Assembly: GCA_003241845.1 (NCBI GenBank)
Contig: QBMN01000005.1
Coordinates: 1 to 55,768 of the forward strand
Origin: Shackletoniella antarctica
Lineage (GTDB): Bacteria; Cyanobacteriota; Cyanobacteriia; Phormidesmidales; Phormidesmidaceae
DNA: 55,768 bases
Direction of reading: 5' to 3'
Below are positions 1-9,328 of this stretch, one piece after another. The first letter of the stretch is position 1. Each line of letters starts with the position of its first letter. The translations under genes were made by a program, and so were the position numbers. Below the pieces are notes generated by a model. That model was not told the origin of the DNA and ran no database searches. It saw nothing but the letters and a program-made list of their open reading frames with translations.

Positions 1-150
1 AGTGAAGCCTATGCGGCTCTGCTCAGCGTGATTGAAACCTGTCGCCGCCGGAACCTATCCCCCTGGCCTTACTTAGCCGAGGTCATTGCGCTCAGACGCA
101 AAGGACTACCGGCTCCTCCGGTTCCTACGCCCCTATCTCAGGCCGCTTAA
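1..150 (+). CDS. IS66-family transposase, C-terminal fragment (truncated by window edge)
   Basis: Frame 1 reads SEAYAALLSVIETCRRRNLSPWPYLAEVIALRRKGLPAPPVPTPLSQAA*, like IS66 transposase C-termini (LIETCK..GL.PWDYL). It is followed by GTGAACCTTTAC at 176-187, resembling an IS66 terminal repeat. Confidence 0.7.
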   Translation, partial: SEAYAALLSVIETCRRRNLSPWPYLAEVIALRRKGLPAPPVPTPLSQAA

Positions 151-187
151 GCAAGGTTGTCTGCCGGGGGGGGGAGTGAACCTTTAC
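1..187 (+). mobile_element. Right end of an IS66-like insertion sequence
   Basis: Transposase C-terminus followed by IS66-end-like GTGAACCTTTAC. The adjacent minus-strand ORF (125-418) runs into this sequence. Confidence 0.55.
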
Positions 188-418
188 GATCACATAGCTC
201 TGCTGACATCCTTCTCTGCCATAAATAATTCCTAATCCACCTATTCTTTTTCTTTGAATTTCAACTTTACGAGAAAAGGCAGCATGAGATGGATTATGTA
301 TTTTTACTGATTGGTATACTGAAATTTCATTGACTCTTTCATCGTTACAATTATAATCAACAGTTTCTGTACGTGGAAAACTTGATTGCAACTCCATAGC
401 TATTTGCTCTTCCTCCAA
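125..418 (-). pseudogene. Hypothetical protein, apparently truncated at its C-terminus by the IS66 element
   Basis: Start overlaps the 3' end of the 400-1179 gene by ~19 bp (same operon). Its last ~20 codons are IS-derived sequence. Confidence 0.45.
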
Positions 419-1179
419 AAATCATGCATTTCCTCGGTCGTAAAATCCACAAAACTTCTTATAGCAAGTTCTCTCCCAGAGTCGAACCAAGAGATCAAAT
501 CATCAATACTCTGAGAAGCAGGTTTCCCTGTCACAGCAATTGTCAATTGAAAAATTTCTTTAGAGTCTTCGCTACGAACAGCAGGTTGAAGAGATATTGT
601 CAAAGTGCCATTAATTTCAGGCAGAGAATAAGCTAGTTTAATGTTAATAAAATCAGGTTCTTCATGAAGAATATCACCTGATAAGCCACTCCAACAGTTT
701 ATTACGCTTGGTAAGTCAGACAAACTTTTCCACTCTTTGTCTTTCTCGAAATGATCAATATAGGTTATTTCACATTGTTCTATAGAAGGTTGTTCTATCT
801 GATTTTTGGCAAGAAATTGACAAAAAATATTCCAATACTCTAAAAACTCTGGCTTAATGTTTTCGTAATGGGGATATTCGGCATAAGTTGTAGGCTTTTG
901 CCAATTATAAAGAAAGCGATCCCGCTGAATTTGAATTAATTTTGACTGAGATTCGTGAAAAAACCAACAGCGAATTGAATCTTCAATTGCAATTTCCGAT
1001 TCACCCCTAAGAAGAGATGGTTGCACTGTAAAACGGGGAAAATTACTTCTTATCTCATTCCAAAACAATCCAAAATGAGGAATTGACCATGCTTGAAGCG
1101 GAGCGAATTGAACTCCCATGAGTTTTTCGACAATGGGAGGACTCTCGAACTTAAGAATTTTCGTTTTATCGCTAGTCAT
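400..1179 (-). CDS. TIGR04255 family protein
   Basis: N-terminus FESPPIVEKLMGVQFAPLQAWSIPHFGLFWNEIRSNFP matches the characteristic TIGR04255 start (PPI.E...GVQF.PL). Confidence 0.7.
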   Translation of the reverse strand: MTSDKTKILKFESPPIVEKLMGVQFAPLQAWSIPHFGLFWNEIRSNFPRFTVQPSLLRGESEIAIEDSIRCWFFHESQSKLIQIQRDRFLYNWQKPTTYAEYPHYENIKPEFLEYWNIFCQFLAKNQIEQPSIEQCEITYIDHFEKDKEWKSLSDLPSVINCWSGLSGDILHEEPDFINIKLAYSLPEINGTLTISLQPAVRSEDSKEIFQLTIAVTGKPASQSIDDLISWFDSGRELAIRSFVDFTTEEMHDFWRKSK

Positions 1180-1333
1180 GCATATGTCTCTACTTTAGCC
1201 AACGAAGACATGTTTCAGGCGTTGAGCAACAATCCAGGCATATCTCCACCTTAACTTGCCGTATCAGTGATTCCCATGAATATCCAACATAAGGTAATCA
1301 AGAGATAGCTTGGCATAAAGCGGTAATTAAACT

Positions 1334-4300
1334 CTACATTCCCACATACTCCTGGAGGGACTTCACCTGGAGGGGGTGTTGTTGCAGGGAGTGAATGGCT
1401 GAGGCGGTGGCCTTCGCCCCCGCGATCGTGGTGATGATTGGCACCTTGTAGGCCAGGGCCGTGCGGCGAATCGAGCGATCGTCCTCAATGGCGGTGCTGC
1501 CCGCCGGGGTGTTGATGATCAGCTGAATTTCGCTGTTTTTGATCGCGTCTTCGATGTTGGGGCGACCCTCGTGGACTTTGAGAATCAGGCCGACGGTGAG
1601 CCCTTCATCTATGAGGGCGGCGCGGGTGCCAGAGGTGGCGATCAGCTTCAGGCCCATGTTGGCCAGCTGCTGGGCGACGGGGATGACGGCGGCTTTGTCG
1701 CGATCATTCATGGAGATAAACACAGTACCCGTGAGGGGGATTTTTTGGTTGGCCCCCAGGGCGGCCTTGGCGAAGGCTTTGCCAAAGTCGCTATCAATAC
1801 CCATGACTTCGCCAGTGGAGCGCATCTCTGGCCCGAGCAGGGCGTCGGTGCCGACAAACTTGTCGAAGGGCAGTACCGCTTCTTTAACGCAGATATGGTT
1901 GGGAATCACTTCTTCCGTAAAGCCCAGTTCGGCGAGGGTTTTGCCCGACATTACCCGCACTGCCAGCTTGGCCAGCGGGTGACCGATCGCCTTCGACACA
2001 AAGGGCACCGTGCGCGAGGCGCGGGGGTTGGCCTCAATGATATAGACCTCATCGCCCTTAACGGCAAACTGAATGTTCATCAGGCCGATGACTTTCAATC
2101 GCTTGGCCAGCTTGATCGTCCAGTCGCGGATGGTGGCGAGGGCCTCAGGGGGCAGGGTCATGGTGGGCAGCGAGCAGGCCGAGTCGCCGGAGTGAATGCC
2201 CGCCTGCTCGATGTGCTCCATAATGCCGCCGATGACGACCTGGCCGGTGTGGTCGGCGATCGCATCCACATCCACCTCGATCGCATTCTCTAGAAACTTA
2301 TCGATCAAAATCGGGTGGTCGGGTTCCACATGTACCGCGTAGGTCATGTAGCGCTCTAGATCGGTGTCAGAGTAGACGATTTCCATGGCGCGGCCACCGA
2401 GCACGTAGCTGGGGCGCACCACCACGGGGTAGTCGATCTGCTGAGCGACCTTGAGGGCATCTTGGTAGCTGCGGGCCATGCCGTTAGGGGGCTGCTTGAT
2501 ATCGAGTTCGCGCAAAATGGCCTCGAAGCGTTCGCGGTCTTCGGCGGCGTCGATAGAATCTGGCGAAGTACCCCAAATTTTAGTGGTGGGTAGGGGCGCA
2601 CGTTGGGGCGCACCGCCGTGCGCCCGTACAGAGGATTCCAGATTAGACAGATATTCCTGAAGCGGCACCGCCAGCTTCAGTGGGGTTTGGCCGCCGAACT
2701 GGATGATGATGCCGAGAGGGTTTTCGGCCTCAATGATATTGAGCACGTCTTCTTTGGTCAGCGGCTCAAAGTAGAGGCGATCGCTGGTGTCATAGTCGGT
2801 CGACACCGTCTCGGGGTTGGAGTTGACCATGATCGTCTCATAGCCATCGTCGCGCAGGGCAAAGGAGGCGTGGCAGCAGCAGTAGTCAAACTCAATGCCC
2901 TGGCCGATGCGGTTGGGGCCACCGCCGAGGATCATCACCTTGGGGCGATCGCTGGGCAGCACTTCGGTTTCGTCTTCGTAGGTGGAGTAGTAGTAGGGGG
3001 TAAAGGCCTCAAACTCGGCGGCGCAGGTGTCTACGGTTTTGTACACCGGAATCACGCCTAGGCCCTTGCGGTAGTCGCGCACGGTGTCTTCGTGGGTGCT
3101 GGTGGCGTAGGCGATCTGGCGATCGCTAAAGCCCTGGCGCTTCACCGCCCGCATCTGGTCGTAGCTCAGCTCGGCTAGCTGCGTGCGCTTGAGAAACTTT
3201 TCGGTTTTGAGCAGGCCGCAGAGCTGGTTTAAAAACCAGGGGTCAATGGCGGTGAGCTCGTAGATATCGCTGACCGTCAGGCCCAGCTGCATGGCGTGAC
3301 GCACATCAAAAATGCGGTCGGGGTTGGGGGTACGCAGCTTGGGACGAATTTCGTTGAGGCTGGGCAGCTTTTCAGGGCGATCGCAGCCCCAGCCCGCCCG
3401 CCCGGTCTCCAGCGATCGCAGGGCTTTTTGAAACGACTCTTGGAAGGTGCGGCCAATGGCCATGGCCTCGCCCACCGACTTCATCTGGGTAGTCAACGTG
3501 GTGGAGGTGCCGGGAAATTTCTCAAAGGCAAACCGGGGAATCTTCGTCACCACGTAGTCGATGGTGGGCTCAAAGCTGGCCGGGGTTTTCTTAGTGATGT
3601 CGTTGGAGATTTCGTTGAGGGTGTAGCCCACCGCCAGCTTGGCGGCAAATTTTGCGATCGGGAAGCCCGTCGCCTTGGAGGCCAACGCCGAGCTGCGCGA
3701 TACCCGAGGGTTCATCTCGATGACGATAAAATCGCCGTTGTCGGGGTTGACCGCAAACTGAATGTTAGAGCCGCCGGTCTCCACCCCGATCTCGCGGATA
3801 ATTTTGACCGAGGCATCGCGCAGGCGCTGATATTCTTTGTCGGTCAGGGTCTGGGCCGGGGCCACGGTGATCGAGTCGCCCGTGTGCACGCCCATGGGGT
3901 CGAGATTTTCGATCGAGCAAATGATCACCACGTTGTCGGCCAGGTCGCGCATCACCTCCAGCTCGTACTCCTTCCAGCCCAGGAGAGATTGCTCCACAAG
4001 AATCTGCGACACCGGGCTGGCGTCGAGGCCCGAGCGGGCGATCATCTCAAATTCTTCTTGGTTGTAGGCGATGCCGCCGCCAGTCCCGCCCATGGTGTAA
4101 GCGGGGCGAATAATGAGTGGGAAGCTGCCGATCTGCTTAGCAATTTCCTTCGCTTCATCCATGGTTTCAGCCAGCCCGGAGGGGCACACGGGCACCTCAA
4201 TACGGGCCATGGCTTCTTTAAACAGCTTGCGGTCTTCGGCCATTTCAATGGCTTCGAGCTTGGCCCCGATCAGCTCTACGCCGTAGCGCTCGAGCACCCC

Positions 4301-4615
4301 GGTTTTGGCCAGGGTCACCGCCAGGTTGAGCGCCGTCTGGCCGCCCATGGTGGGCAGACAGACATCGGGGCGCTCCCGCTCGATCACCCGCTCGACGATT
4401 TCGGGGGTCAGCGGCTCAATGTAGGTGCGGTTGGCGGTCTCCGGGTCGGTCATGATGGTGGCCGGGTTGGAGTTGATCAGCACCACTTCGTAGCCCTCTT
4501 CCCGCAGGGCTTTGCACGCCTGGGTGCCAGAGTAGTCAAACTCGCATGCTTGGCCAATGACAATCGGGCCAGAGCCGATCAGCAGAATCTTTTTGATGTC
4601 ATTGCGGCGAGGCAT
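1334..4615 (-). CDS. carB: Carbamoyl-phosphate synthase large subunit
   Basis: 1093 aa; [37 protein letters not shown], duplicated ATP-grasp halves, C-terminal MGS-like domain. Confidence 0.98.
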   Translation of the reverse strand: MPRRNDIKKILLIGSGPIVIGQACEFDYSGTQACKALREEGYEVVLINSNPATIMTDPETANRTYIEPLTPEIVERVIERERPDVCLPTMGGQTALNLAVTLAKTGVLERYGVELIGAKLEAIEMAEDRKLFKEAMARIEVPVCPSGLAETMDEAKEIAKQIGSFPLIIRPAYTMGGTGGGIAYNQEEFEMIARSGLDASPVSQILVEQSLLGWKEYELEVMRDLADNVVIICSIENLDPMGVHTGDSITVAPAQTLTDKEYQRLRDASVKIIREIGVETGGSNIQFAVNPDNGDFIVIEMNPRVSRSSALASKATGFPIAKFAAKLAVGYTLNEISNDITKKTPASFEPTIDYVVTKIPRFAFEKFPGTSTTLTTQMKSVGEAMAIGRTFQESFQKALRSLETGRAGWGCDRPEKLPSLNEIRPKLRTPNPDRIFDVRHAMQLGLTVSDIYELTAIDPWFLNQLCGLLKTEKFLKRTQLAELSYDQMRAVKRQGFSDRQIAYATSTHEDTVRDYRKGLGVIPVYKTVDTCAAEFEAFTPYYYSTYEDETEVLPSDRPKVMILGGGPNRIGQGIEFDYCCCHASFALRDDGYETIMVNSNPETVSTDYDTSDRLYFEPLTKEDVLNIIEAENPLGIIIQFGGQTPLKLAVPLQEYLSNLESSVRAHGGAPQRAPLPTTKIWGTSPDSIDAAEDRERFEAILRELDIKQPPNGMARSYQDALKVAQQIDYPVVVRPSYVLGGRAMEIVYSDTDLERYMTYAVHVEPDHPILIDKFLENAIEVDVDAIADHTGQVVIGGIMEHIEQAGIHSGDSACSLPTMTLPPEALATIRDWTIKLAKRLKVIGLMNIQFAVKGDEVYIIEANPRASRTVPFVSKAIGHPLAKLAVRVMSGKTLAELGFTEEVIPNHICVKEAVLPFDKFVGTDALLGPEMRSTGEVMGIDSDFGKAFAKAALGANQKIPLTGTVFISMNDRDKAAVIPVAQQLANMGLKLIATSGTRAALIDEGLTVGLILKVHEGRPNIEDAIKNSEIQLIINTPAGSTAIEDDRSIRRTALAYKVPIITTIAGAKATASAIHSLQQHPLQVKSLQEYVGM
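2590..2632. repeat. GC-rich palindromic repeat inside carB
   Basis: GGGCGCAC-CGCC-GTGCGCCC (2606-2625) preceded by GGGGCGCACG. It encodes [14 protein letters not shown] in a position where CarB normally has a short linker before [11 protein letters not shown]. Confidence 0.6.
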
Positions 4616-4790
4616 AGGCTGCAGGGGTGCTTACGAAAAATCCAAACTATTTTAAGGGGTATTCGCGAGATCCGGCCGTCCATGTTGAGGTGATCGAGCT
4701 CGATTCGCCGGGGCTGGGGGGCAATGTCAGTATTTGGTGAACTTAAGCAAAATTCTGGAGGTGAGGCTGAGATAATTCAACCGCCAAAAT

Positions 4791-5150
4791 TCAACCCTGT
4801 CCTATTCCCCCATTCCCCAACGGTTCACACAGTCGCGCCGCCCGCACCGTGCCCAGCTGCCCCAGGGTCGCCAGATACTTTTCTAGTTCGCCAAACTCGG
4901 CGGGGTTGAGGCTGTAGTAGATCCAGCGGCCATCCTGACGGGCCGAGATCAGCCCCGCCTCGCGCAGGGTTTTGAGGTGAAAGGAGAGCTTTGACTGGGC
5001 GATATCCATGCGATCGCGCAGGTCGCAGACGCACATTTCCTGCGATCGCAGCAGCTCGATCACCTCCAGCCGCAGCGGGTCAGACAGCGCCTTAAACTTG
5101 GCAATGGTAGTGGCCGACGAAGCGGTTTGCAGTCCTAGCGGCATTGGCAT
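4791..5150 (-). CDS. ArsR/SmtB-family winged-helix transcriptional regulator
   Basis: FKALSDPLRLEVIELLRSQEMCVCDLRDRMDIAQSKLSFHLKTLREAGLISARQDGRWIYYSL is a typical ArsR HTH. Confidence 0.9.
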   Translation of the reverse strand: MPMPLGLQTASSATTIAKFKALSDPLRLEVIELLRSQEMCVCDLRDRMDIAQSKLSFHLKTLREAGLISARQDGRWIYYSLNPAEFGELEKYLATLGQLGTVRAARLCEPLGNGGIGQG

Positions 5151-5164
5151 GGGTTTGACAGGGG

Positions 5165-5491
5165 TTGACTTCCAGCGTAGCAGAGCTGCCTAGAACCGTT
5201 ATGGGAGAGGTAAAGCCCTGCTCATCCTCTCAGCATCCCCCAGGTCAAACCTTCCGATACGATCAGATCGACGACATCCGCTACATTGACAAATACCAAC
5301 TCTACCCCGAGAAAGAATCAGAAGAAATTGGTGATGAGATAGTGGCTTGCCTAAACTCTGACTTTGGCGAAAGCAAAAATCTTGAGATTGTGTTTTTGTC
5401 TAAACGGTTACTCAGCATAAGCTTACTAGAGCTACCTGTAATGCTGGCATCACCTGCCCACAAGGCAAACGACTTCGCTCAGTCGGCGTAG
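5165..5491 (+). CDS. Hypothetical protein (low support)
   Basis: 108-aa ORF at the edge of an AT-rich segment; no recognised domain. Confidence 0.25.
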   Translation: MTSSVAELPRTVMGEVKPCSSSQHPPGQTFRYDQIDDIRYIDKYQLYPEKESEEIGDEIVACLNSDFGESKNLEIVFLSKRLLSISLLELPVMLASPAHKANDFAQSA

Positions 5492-5506
5492 AATCAGGGA
5501 TTAAGA

Positions 5507-6445
5507 TTAATCAACAACATCCCGCCAAAAAAGAGCTTTTATCTGCTGATCGGACAATCCTTGTGCTAAGGAAATCATTTTTTCCTTAGGCAGAGATGAT
5601 TTGCAATAGTAAGGACGCTTAGGATATCTGGAGGTGTAATCAAAAAAAATAGCGAAGCGATCCGTAACTAAAGGAACCTTGCCACGATGAAAGAGCTGCA
5701 CTGTATCCATTAGGAAAACAGTCTGCTCTGGCCCTAGACAAGACTTCCATGTATGCGAAGGTATAAGGCTTTGCATAAGTGAATCTTCTGTATAACCGTA
5801 ATTGCGACCGAGCTTCTTTGAAACTTTTTCACTTAGATTCTTTGGAATGAATTGTAGCGGACCACAGGACTCATCACAGATATCATTCAGATAAACTATA
5901 ATTTTTAGAGAACGATAATCTTCCATGTCTCGATGCCAGAGCTTCGACTTAACTGGTTTGGCATTAGGAAGATCTCGATGAAAATACATTCCATGGTAAG
6001 CGACTGGCAATCCCAAATAATTCTCAGCAATATTCAATAACTTTTCATTTAATCCCCAGAGAAATGTTTCTGGGTGATTGCTAACTAGAGAGGGTGATGC
6101 CAATAAAAATGGTTCATTTGGAACATTCTCGGATGGCTCTCTTGACAATTTCTCCTTGATTTTGTAAGCAGACTCTAGAAATAAAGGGGTCGAATTGATA
6201 GTGAGATTTTTGCAAGAGGTAATGACTACACCATCCTGCCTGAGTTTTTCAACCAGGGCAGAGCCTTCATCGCAGAGAGGCGGAAGATTTTTAGTATGCT
6301 CAAGAATTCGCTTTTGATGAAGATTATCTGCGACGTTTCGAAAGATAAATATGTCTTCGATGTGTCGCCTACCAAAATTTTTGGCCCTCTTGAATTCTTT
6401 GGCGAGTGTTTTTTTGTACATGTCCATACTATTTTTAGAACCCAC
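5507..6445 (-). CDS. Phytanoyl-CoA dioxygenase (PhyH)-like Fe(II)/2-oxoglutarate oxygenase
   Basis: HxD motif in LWHRDMEDYRSLKIIVYLND...GPLQFIPKNL, and distal His/Arg in LFHRGKVPLVTDRFAIFFDYTSRYP. Confidence 0.75.
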   Translation of the reverse strand: MGSKNSMDMYKKTLAKEFKRAKNFGRRHIEDIFIFRNVADNLHQKRILEHTKNLPPLCDEGSALVEKLRQDGVVITSCKNLTINSTPLFLESAYKIKEKLSREPSENVPNEPFLLASPSLVSNHPETFLWGLNEKLLNIAENYLGLPVAYHGMYFHRDLPNAKPVKSKLWHRDMEDYRSLKIIVYLNDICDESCGPLQFIPKNLSEKVSKKLGRNYGYTEDSLMQSLIPSHTWKSCLGPEQTVFLMDTVQLFHRGKVPLVTDRFAIFFDYTSRYPKRPYYCKSSLPKEKMISLAQGLSDQQIKALFWRDVVD

Positions 6446-6788
6446 GATCCCATTTCTATATTTCGTGACAAATAAGGCAAATGATTCAAGCCTCTTTAAA
6501 GGCTGATTAACCGTTGTTATTCGACACTATCTCGGCATTTTGAGTAGATCCTTTTCAAAGATCTCAAAAAGCCAAAAGAATTCTCAAGAAATAGCATGAC
6601 AACCAAGCCCACTAGCGCTAAGCTGCTATGGGTTTAAACTTTCAACCTAATCCCCTTATAGCAAGAACTTCAGGGCCTAAAACATGCAATTCGAATGTAT
6701 GACAGCTCAAATTATCTAGGCGTAAAGCAAATAAACATAACTGCCTAATCTGGAAACAGCTATATTTGAATGGCACTGACATAAGGCT

Positions 6789-6809
6789 GATGGGCATTGC
6801 CCACCCTAG
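6789..6809. repeat. Interspersed palindrome GATGGGCATTGCCCACCCTAG
   Basis: Close match to GGTGGGCAGTGCCCACCCTAC at 40234-40254 and 50643-50663. Confidence 0.6.
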
Positions 6810-7066
6810 GATAAATCAGAGCTTTTAGAGATACGTAGAGGCTTGCTTCAGTGCCATTTAGCTATGTTTCAGCTTTGCACCGCCTTTTCAAATTCATAAT
6901 ATTCAGTCCATTCAATTACTTGTTGAGGTAATGCACTAGTCGATTTCAGGAAAGCTTTTCAAGACTGCGCTTAGTTAGCATGTCTATCTCTAAATATATT
7001 CAAAAAACCTACTTTTTGTACTATTTTTGAATGTATTACCACCAAATTATATCTCGCCCAGTGAAT

Positions 7067-7096
7067 AATTGCACCTTTGTCTGCAAAGGTGCAATT
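7067..7096. repeat. Perfect 13-bp inverted repeat, 4-nt loop
   Basis: AATTGCACCTTTG-TCTG-CAAAGGTGCAATT in AT-rich non-coding DNA. Confidence 0.7.
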
Positions 7097-7268
7097 AAGA
7101 CTTTCTCCTAAATTGTGAAGCAACTATAGCCATCGCCAGAACCGTTAGAACATCCTGTATCAGGGCCATTTCATTCTCAAAGGAACCTAAAGATGCTGGG
7201 GTTTCAGGCTAATTCCAATAATCCTAGCGTTTATGCGTCTGCCCCCTCTCGCGCCCCCTACTGTTTTC

Positions 7269-7612
7269 GACTCAAGGATTGAGCCCGCTGTGGAGCGGGT
7301 CGAAATCCTCAACGCCTCCGTTGACCTGCCGGATGTCCGTAAGGCCTCTAACGGCATCAGATGGCCCTATGTCTGACGCTCTTCACCCTGGCGGTGACGG
7401 CCGGTAACCGAGAGTTTCTGGCCATTGGTGACTGGCTCAAAAGCTACCGCAGTGAACTGATTGAGCTCTTCAACCCATCCAAGCAACGCCTCCCCTCTTA
7501 CAGCACCATTCGCCGCGTGCTCCTCACGCTGGATTATGCGCCAAACCTATCGAGCTATACGATTGGGGCAGAAACCACCCTCCCTAATGCCTCAAGCAGC
7601 AGTAGAGGATGA
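7269..7612 (+). pseudogene. ISAs1-family transposase N-terminal remnant, frameshifted and truncated
   Basis: VDLPDVRKASNGIRWPYV* in one frame continues in another as MALCLTLFTLAVTAGNREFLAIGDWLKSYRSELIELFNPSKQRLPSYSTIRRVLLTLDY. This is the DDE_Tnp_1-associated N-terminal pattern with no catalytic domain downstream. Confidence 0.7.
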
Positions 7613-7757
7613 AAAACCATTAGCTGCGTAACCCCCTGAATCTCTACACCTAAAGCAATGCTCCACGTCTGGACTTGGATGAGGTCTATGAACTTGACGA
7701 ACCGCTGCTTTGCAGGGCAGTTCAGGAGAATCTCAGCGGGTTGCCGTAAGCTGATGA

Positions 7758-8444
7758 ATGACGCGAACGGAAATGATGATGACTATGCGCAGGTTTTTGT
7801 TGGGGCTGTTGCTGCTCGCTAGCCTGGGGCTAATTTGGGATGCCCTACCCTTCTATGCCACCGCCGACTCGATGTTTGAGGCGGCACCTGAGTCAGCGAC
7901 AGCCGCCGATCCTAACCTGGCCACCGCCACCTTTGCGGGCGGCTGCTTTTGGTGCATGGAAGGCCCCTTTGATGAGCTAGAGGGCGTGCGCTCCACCACC
8001 TCGGGCTATACGGGTGGCACCAAGGTCAACCCCACCTACTATGAAGTGTCTGCCGGGGGCACTGGCCATGTGGAAGCGGTGCAGGTGGTCTATGACTCCA
8101 CCAAAGTTAGCTACGAAACTCTACTAGAAGCCTTTTGGAAAAATGTAGACCCGGTGGATGACAGCGGCCAGTTTTGCGACAAGGGCAGCCAATACGAAGC
8201 GAGAATCTTCGTTCACGACGACCAGCAGCAGGCGTTGGCAGAGCAGTCTAAACAGGTGCTGAGCGCTGAGCCAAAGTTCCAGGCAACCCCCATCGTCACC
8301 GCTATTGAGCCAGCCCCGACCTTCTACCCCGCCGAAGACTACCACCAAGACTACTACCTCAAGCATCCGCTGCGGTACAAGTATTACCGCACGGGCTGCG
8401 GGCGCGATCGCCGCCTAGCCGAGGTGTGGGGGAGTGGTGGGTGA
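7758..8444 (+). CDS. msrA: Peptide-methionine (S)-S-oxide reductase MsrA, with N-terminal signal/TM segment
   Basis: ATFAGGCFWCMEGPFDELEGVRSTTSGYTGG...HVEAVQVVYD...FWKNVDPVDDSGQFCDKGSQY is canonical MsrA. It is preceded by a hydrophobic FLLGLLLLASLGLIW leader. Confidence 0.95.
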   Translation: MTRTEMMMTMRRFLLGLLLLASLGLIWDALPFYATADSMFEAAPESATAADPNLATATFAGGCFWCMEGPFDELEGVRSTTSGYTGGTKVNPTYYEVSAGGTGHVEAVQVVYDSTKVSYETLLEAFWKNVDPVDDSGQFCDKGSQYEARIFVHDDQQQALAEQSKQVLSAEPKFQATPIVTAIEPAPTFYPAEDYHQDYYLKHPLRYKYYRTGCGRDRRLAEVWGSGG

Positions 8445-9328
8445 AGGGCTTCTTAAATCTCTATAAGCCCCAGGGCATGAGTTCCCACGACTGCGTGGGG
8501 GCGGTGCGGCGACTGTCGGGCATCAGAAAAGTGGGCCATGGAGGGACACTAGATCCTTTGGCCGAAGGGGTGCTGCCGATCGCCGTGGGGCGAGCCACGC
8601 GCCTGCTGCCCTATTTGCCCGAGGGCAAAGCCTACCGGGCGGTGGTGCGCTTTGGCCTCACCACCACCACCGACGATCTCGAAGGCGATGTGCTGACCGA
8701 GCACCCTGCCGACCACCTGGGGTTGCCAGATATTGAGGCCGTGCTGCCAGAGTTTGAGGGCACCATCGAGCAGGTGCCGCCAGCCTTCAGCGCCATTCAG
8801 GTGCAGGGGCAGCGGCTCTACAACCTGGCCCGACGCGGCAAAGCGGTGACGGTGCCCTCGCGTACCGTGACAATTCACCGGCTCAGGGTGGAGCAGTGGC
8901 AGCCGGGCGATCGCCCCGAACTCACCCTAGCGATAGACTGCGGCCCCGGTACCTACATTCGCTCGATCGCGCGGGACTTGGGCGATCGCCTCGGTACCGG
9001 GGCCACCCTGGCCCACCTCACCCGCACCCGCAGCGGTGGCTTTGACGCCGAGCACAGCCTCACCCTAGAAACGGTGGAGAGCCTGGTAGCGCAGCAGGCG
9101 CTAGAGCTGGTAGATCCGGCGGCGTGTCTGGGGCATTTACCGGCGATCGCTCTGCCCGCCGACCTGGCCCGGCGCTGGCAGCAGGGGCAAAAGTTTCCCC
9201 CCACTATGGTGATTCCACCGCAGAGCCCCCACCGAGTGCTCAACGAATCTAGCGGCGAGTTTCTAGGCATCGGGCAGCTCGAAGAACGCGACGAAGGGCC
9301 GATCCTCAAAGCCAAAATGGTGCTTTAA
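8441..9328 (+). CDS. truB: tRNA pseudouridine(55) synthase TruB
   Basis: KGFLNLYKPQGMSSHDCVGAVRRLSGIRKVGHGGTLDPLAEGVLPIAVGRATRL. GTG start inferred at 8441 inside the 8426 ORF. Confidence 0.95.
   Translation: MKGFLNLYKPQGMSSHDCVGAVRRLSGIRKVGHGGTLDPLAEGVLPIAVGRATRLLPYLPEGKAYRAVVRFGLTTTTDDLEGDVLTEHPADHLGLPDIEAVLPEFEGTIEQVPPAFSAIQVQGQRLYNLARRGKAVTVPSRTVTIHRLRVEQWQPGDRPELTLAIDCGPGTYIRSIARDLGDRLGTGATLAHLTRTRSGGFDAEHSLTLETVESLVAQQALELVDPAACLGHLPAIALPADLARRWQQGQKFPPTMVIPPQSPHRVLNESSGEFLGIGQLEERDEGPILKAKMVL

Noticed and set aside
3296-4693. 465-aa plus-strand ORF opposite carB
   Set aside because: Antisense shadow of a GC-rich coding region. The translation is low-complexity (G/H/R-rich) with no domain, while the minus strand is unambiguous CarB.
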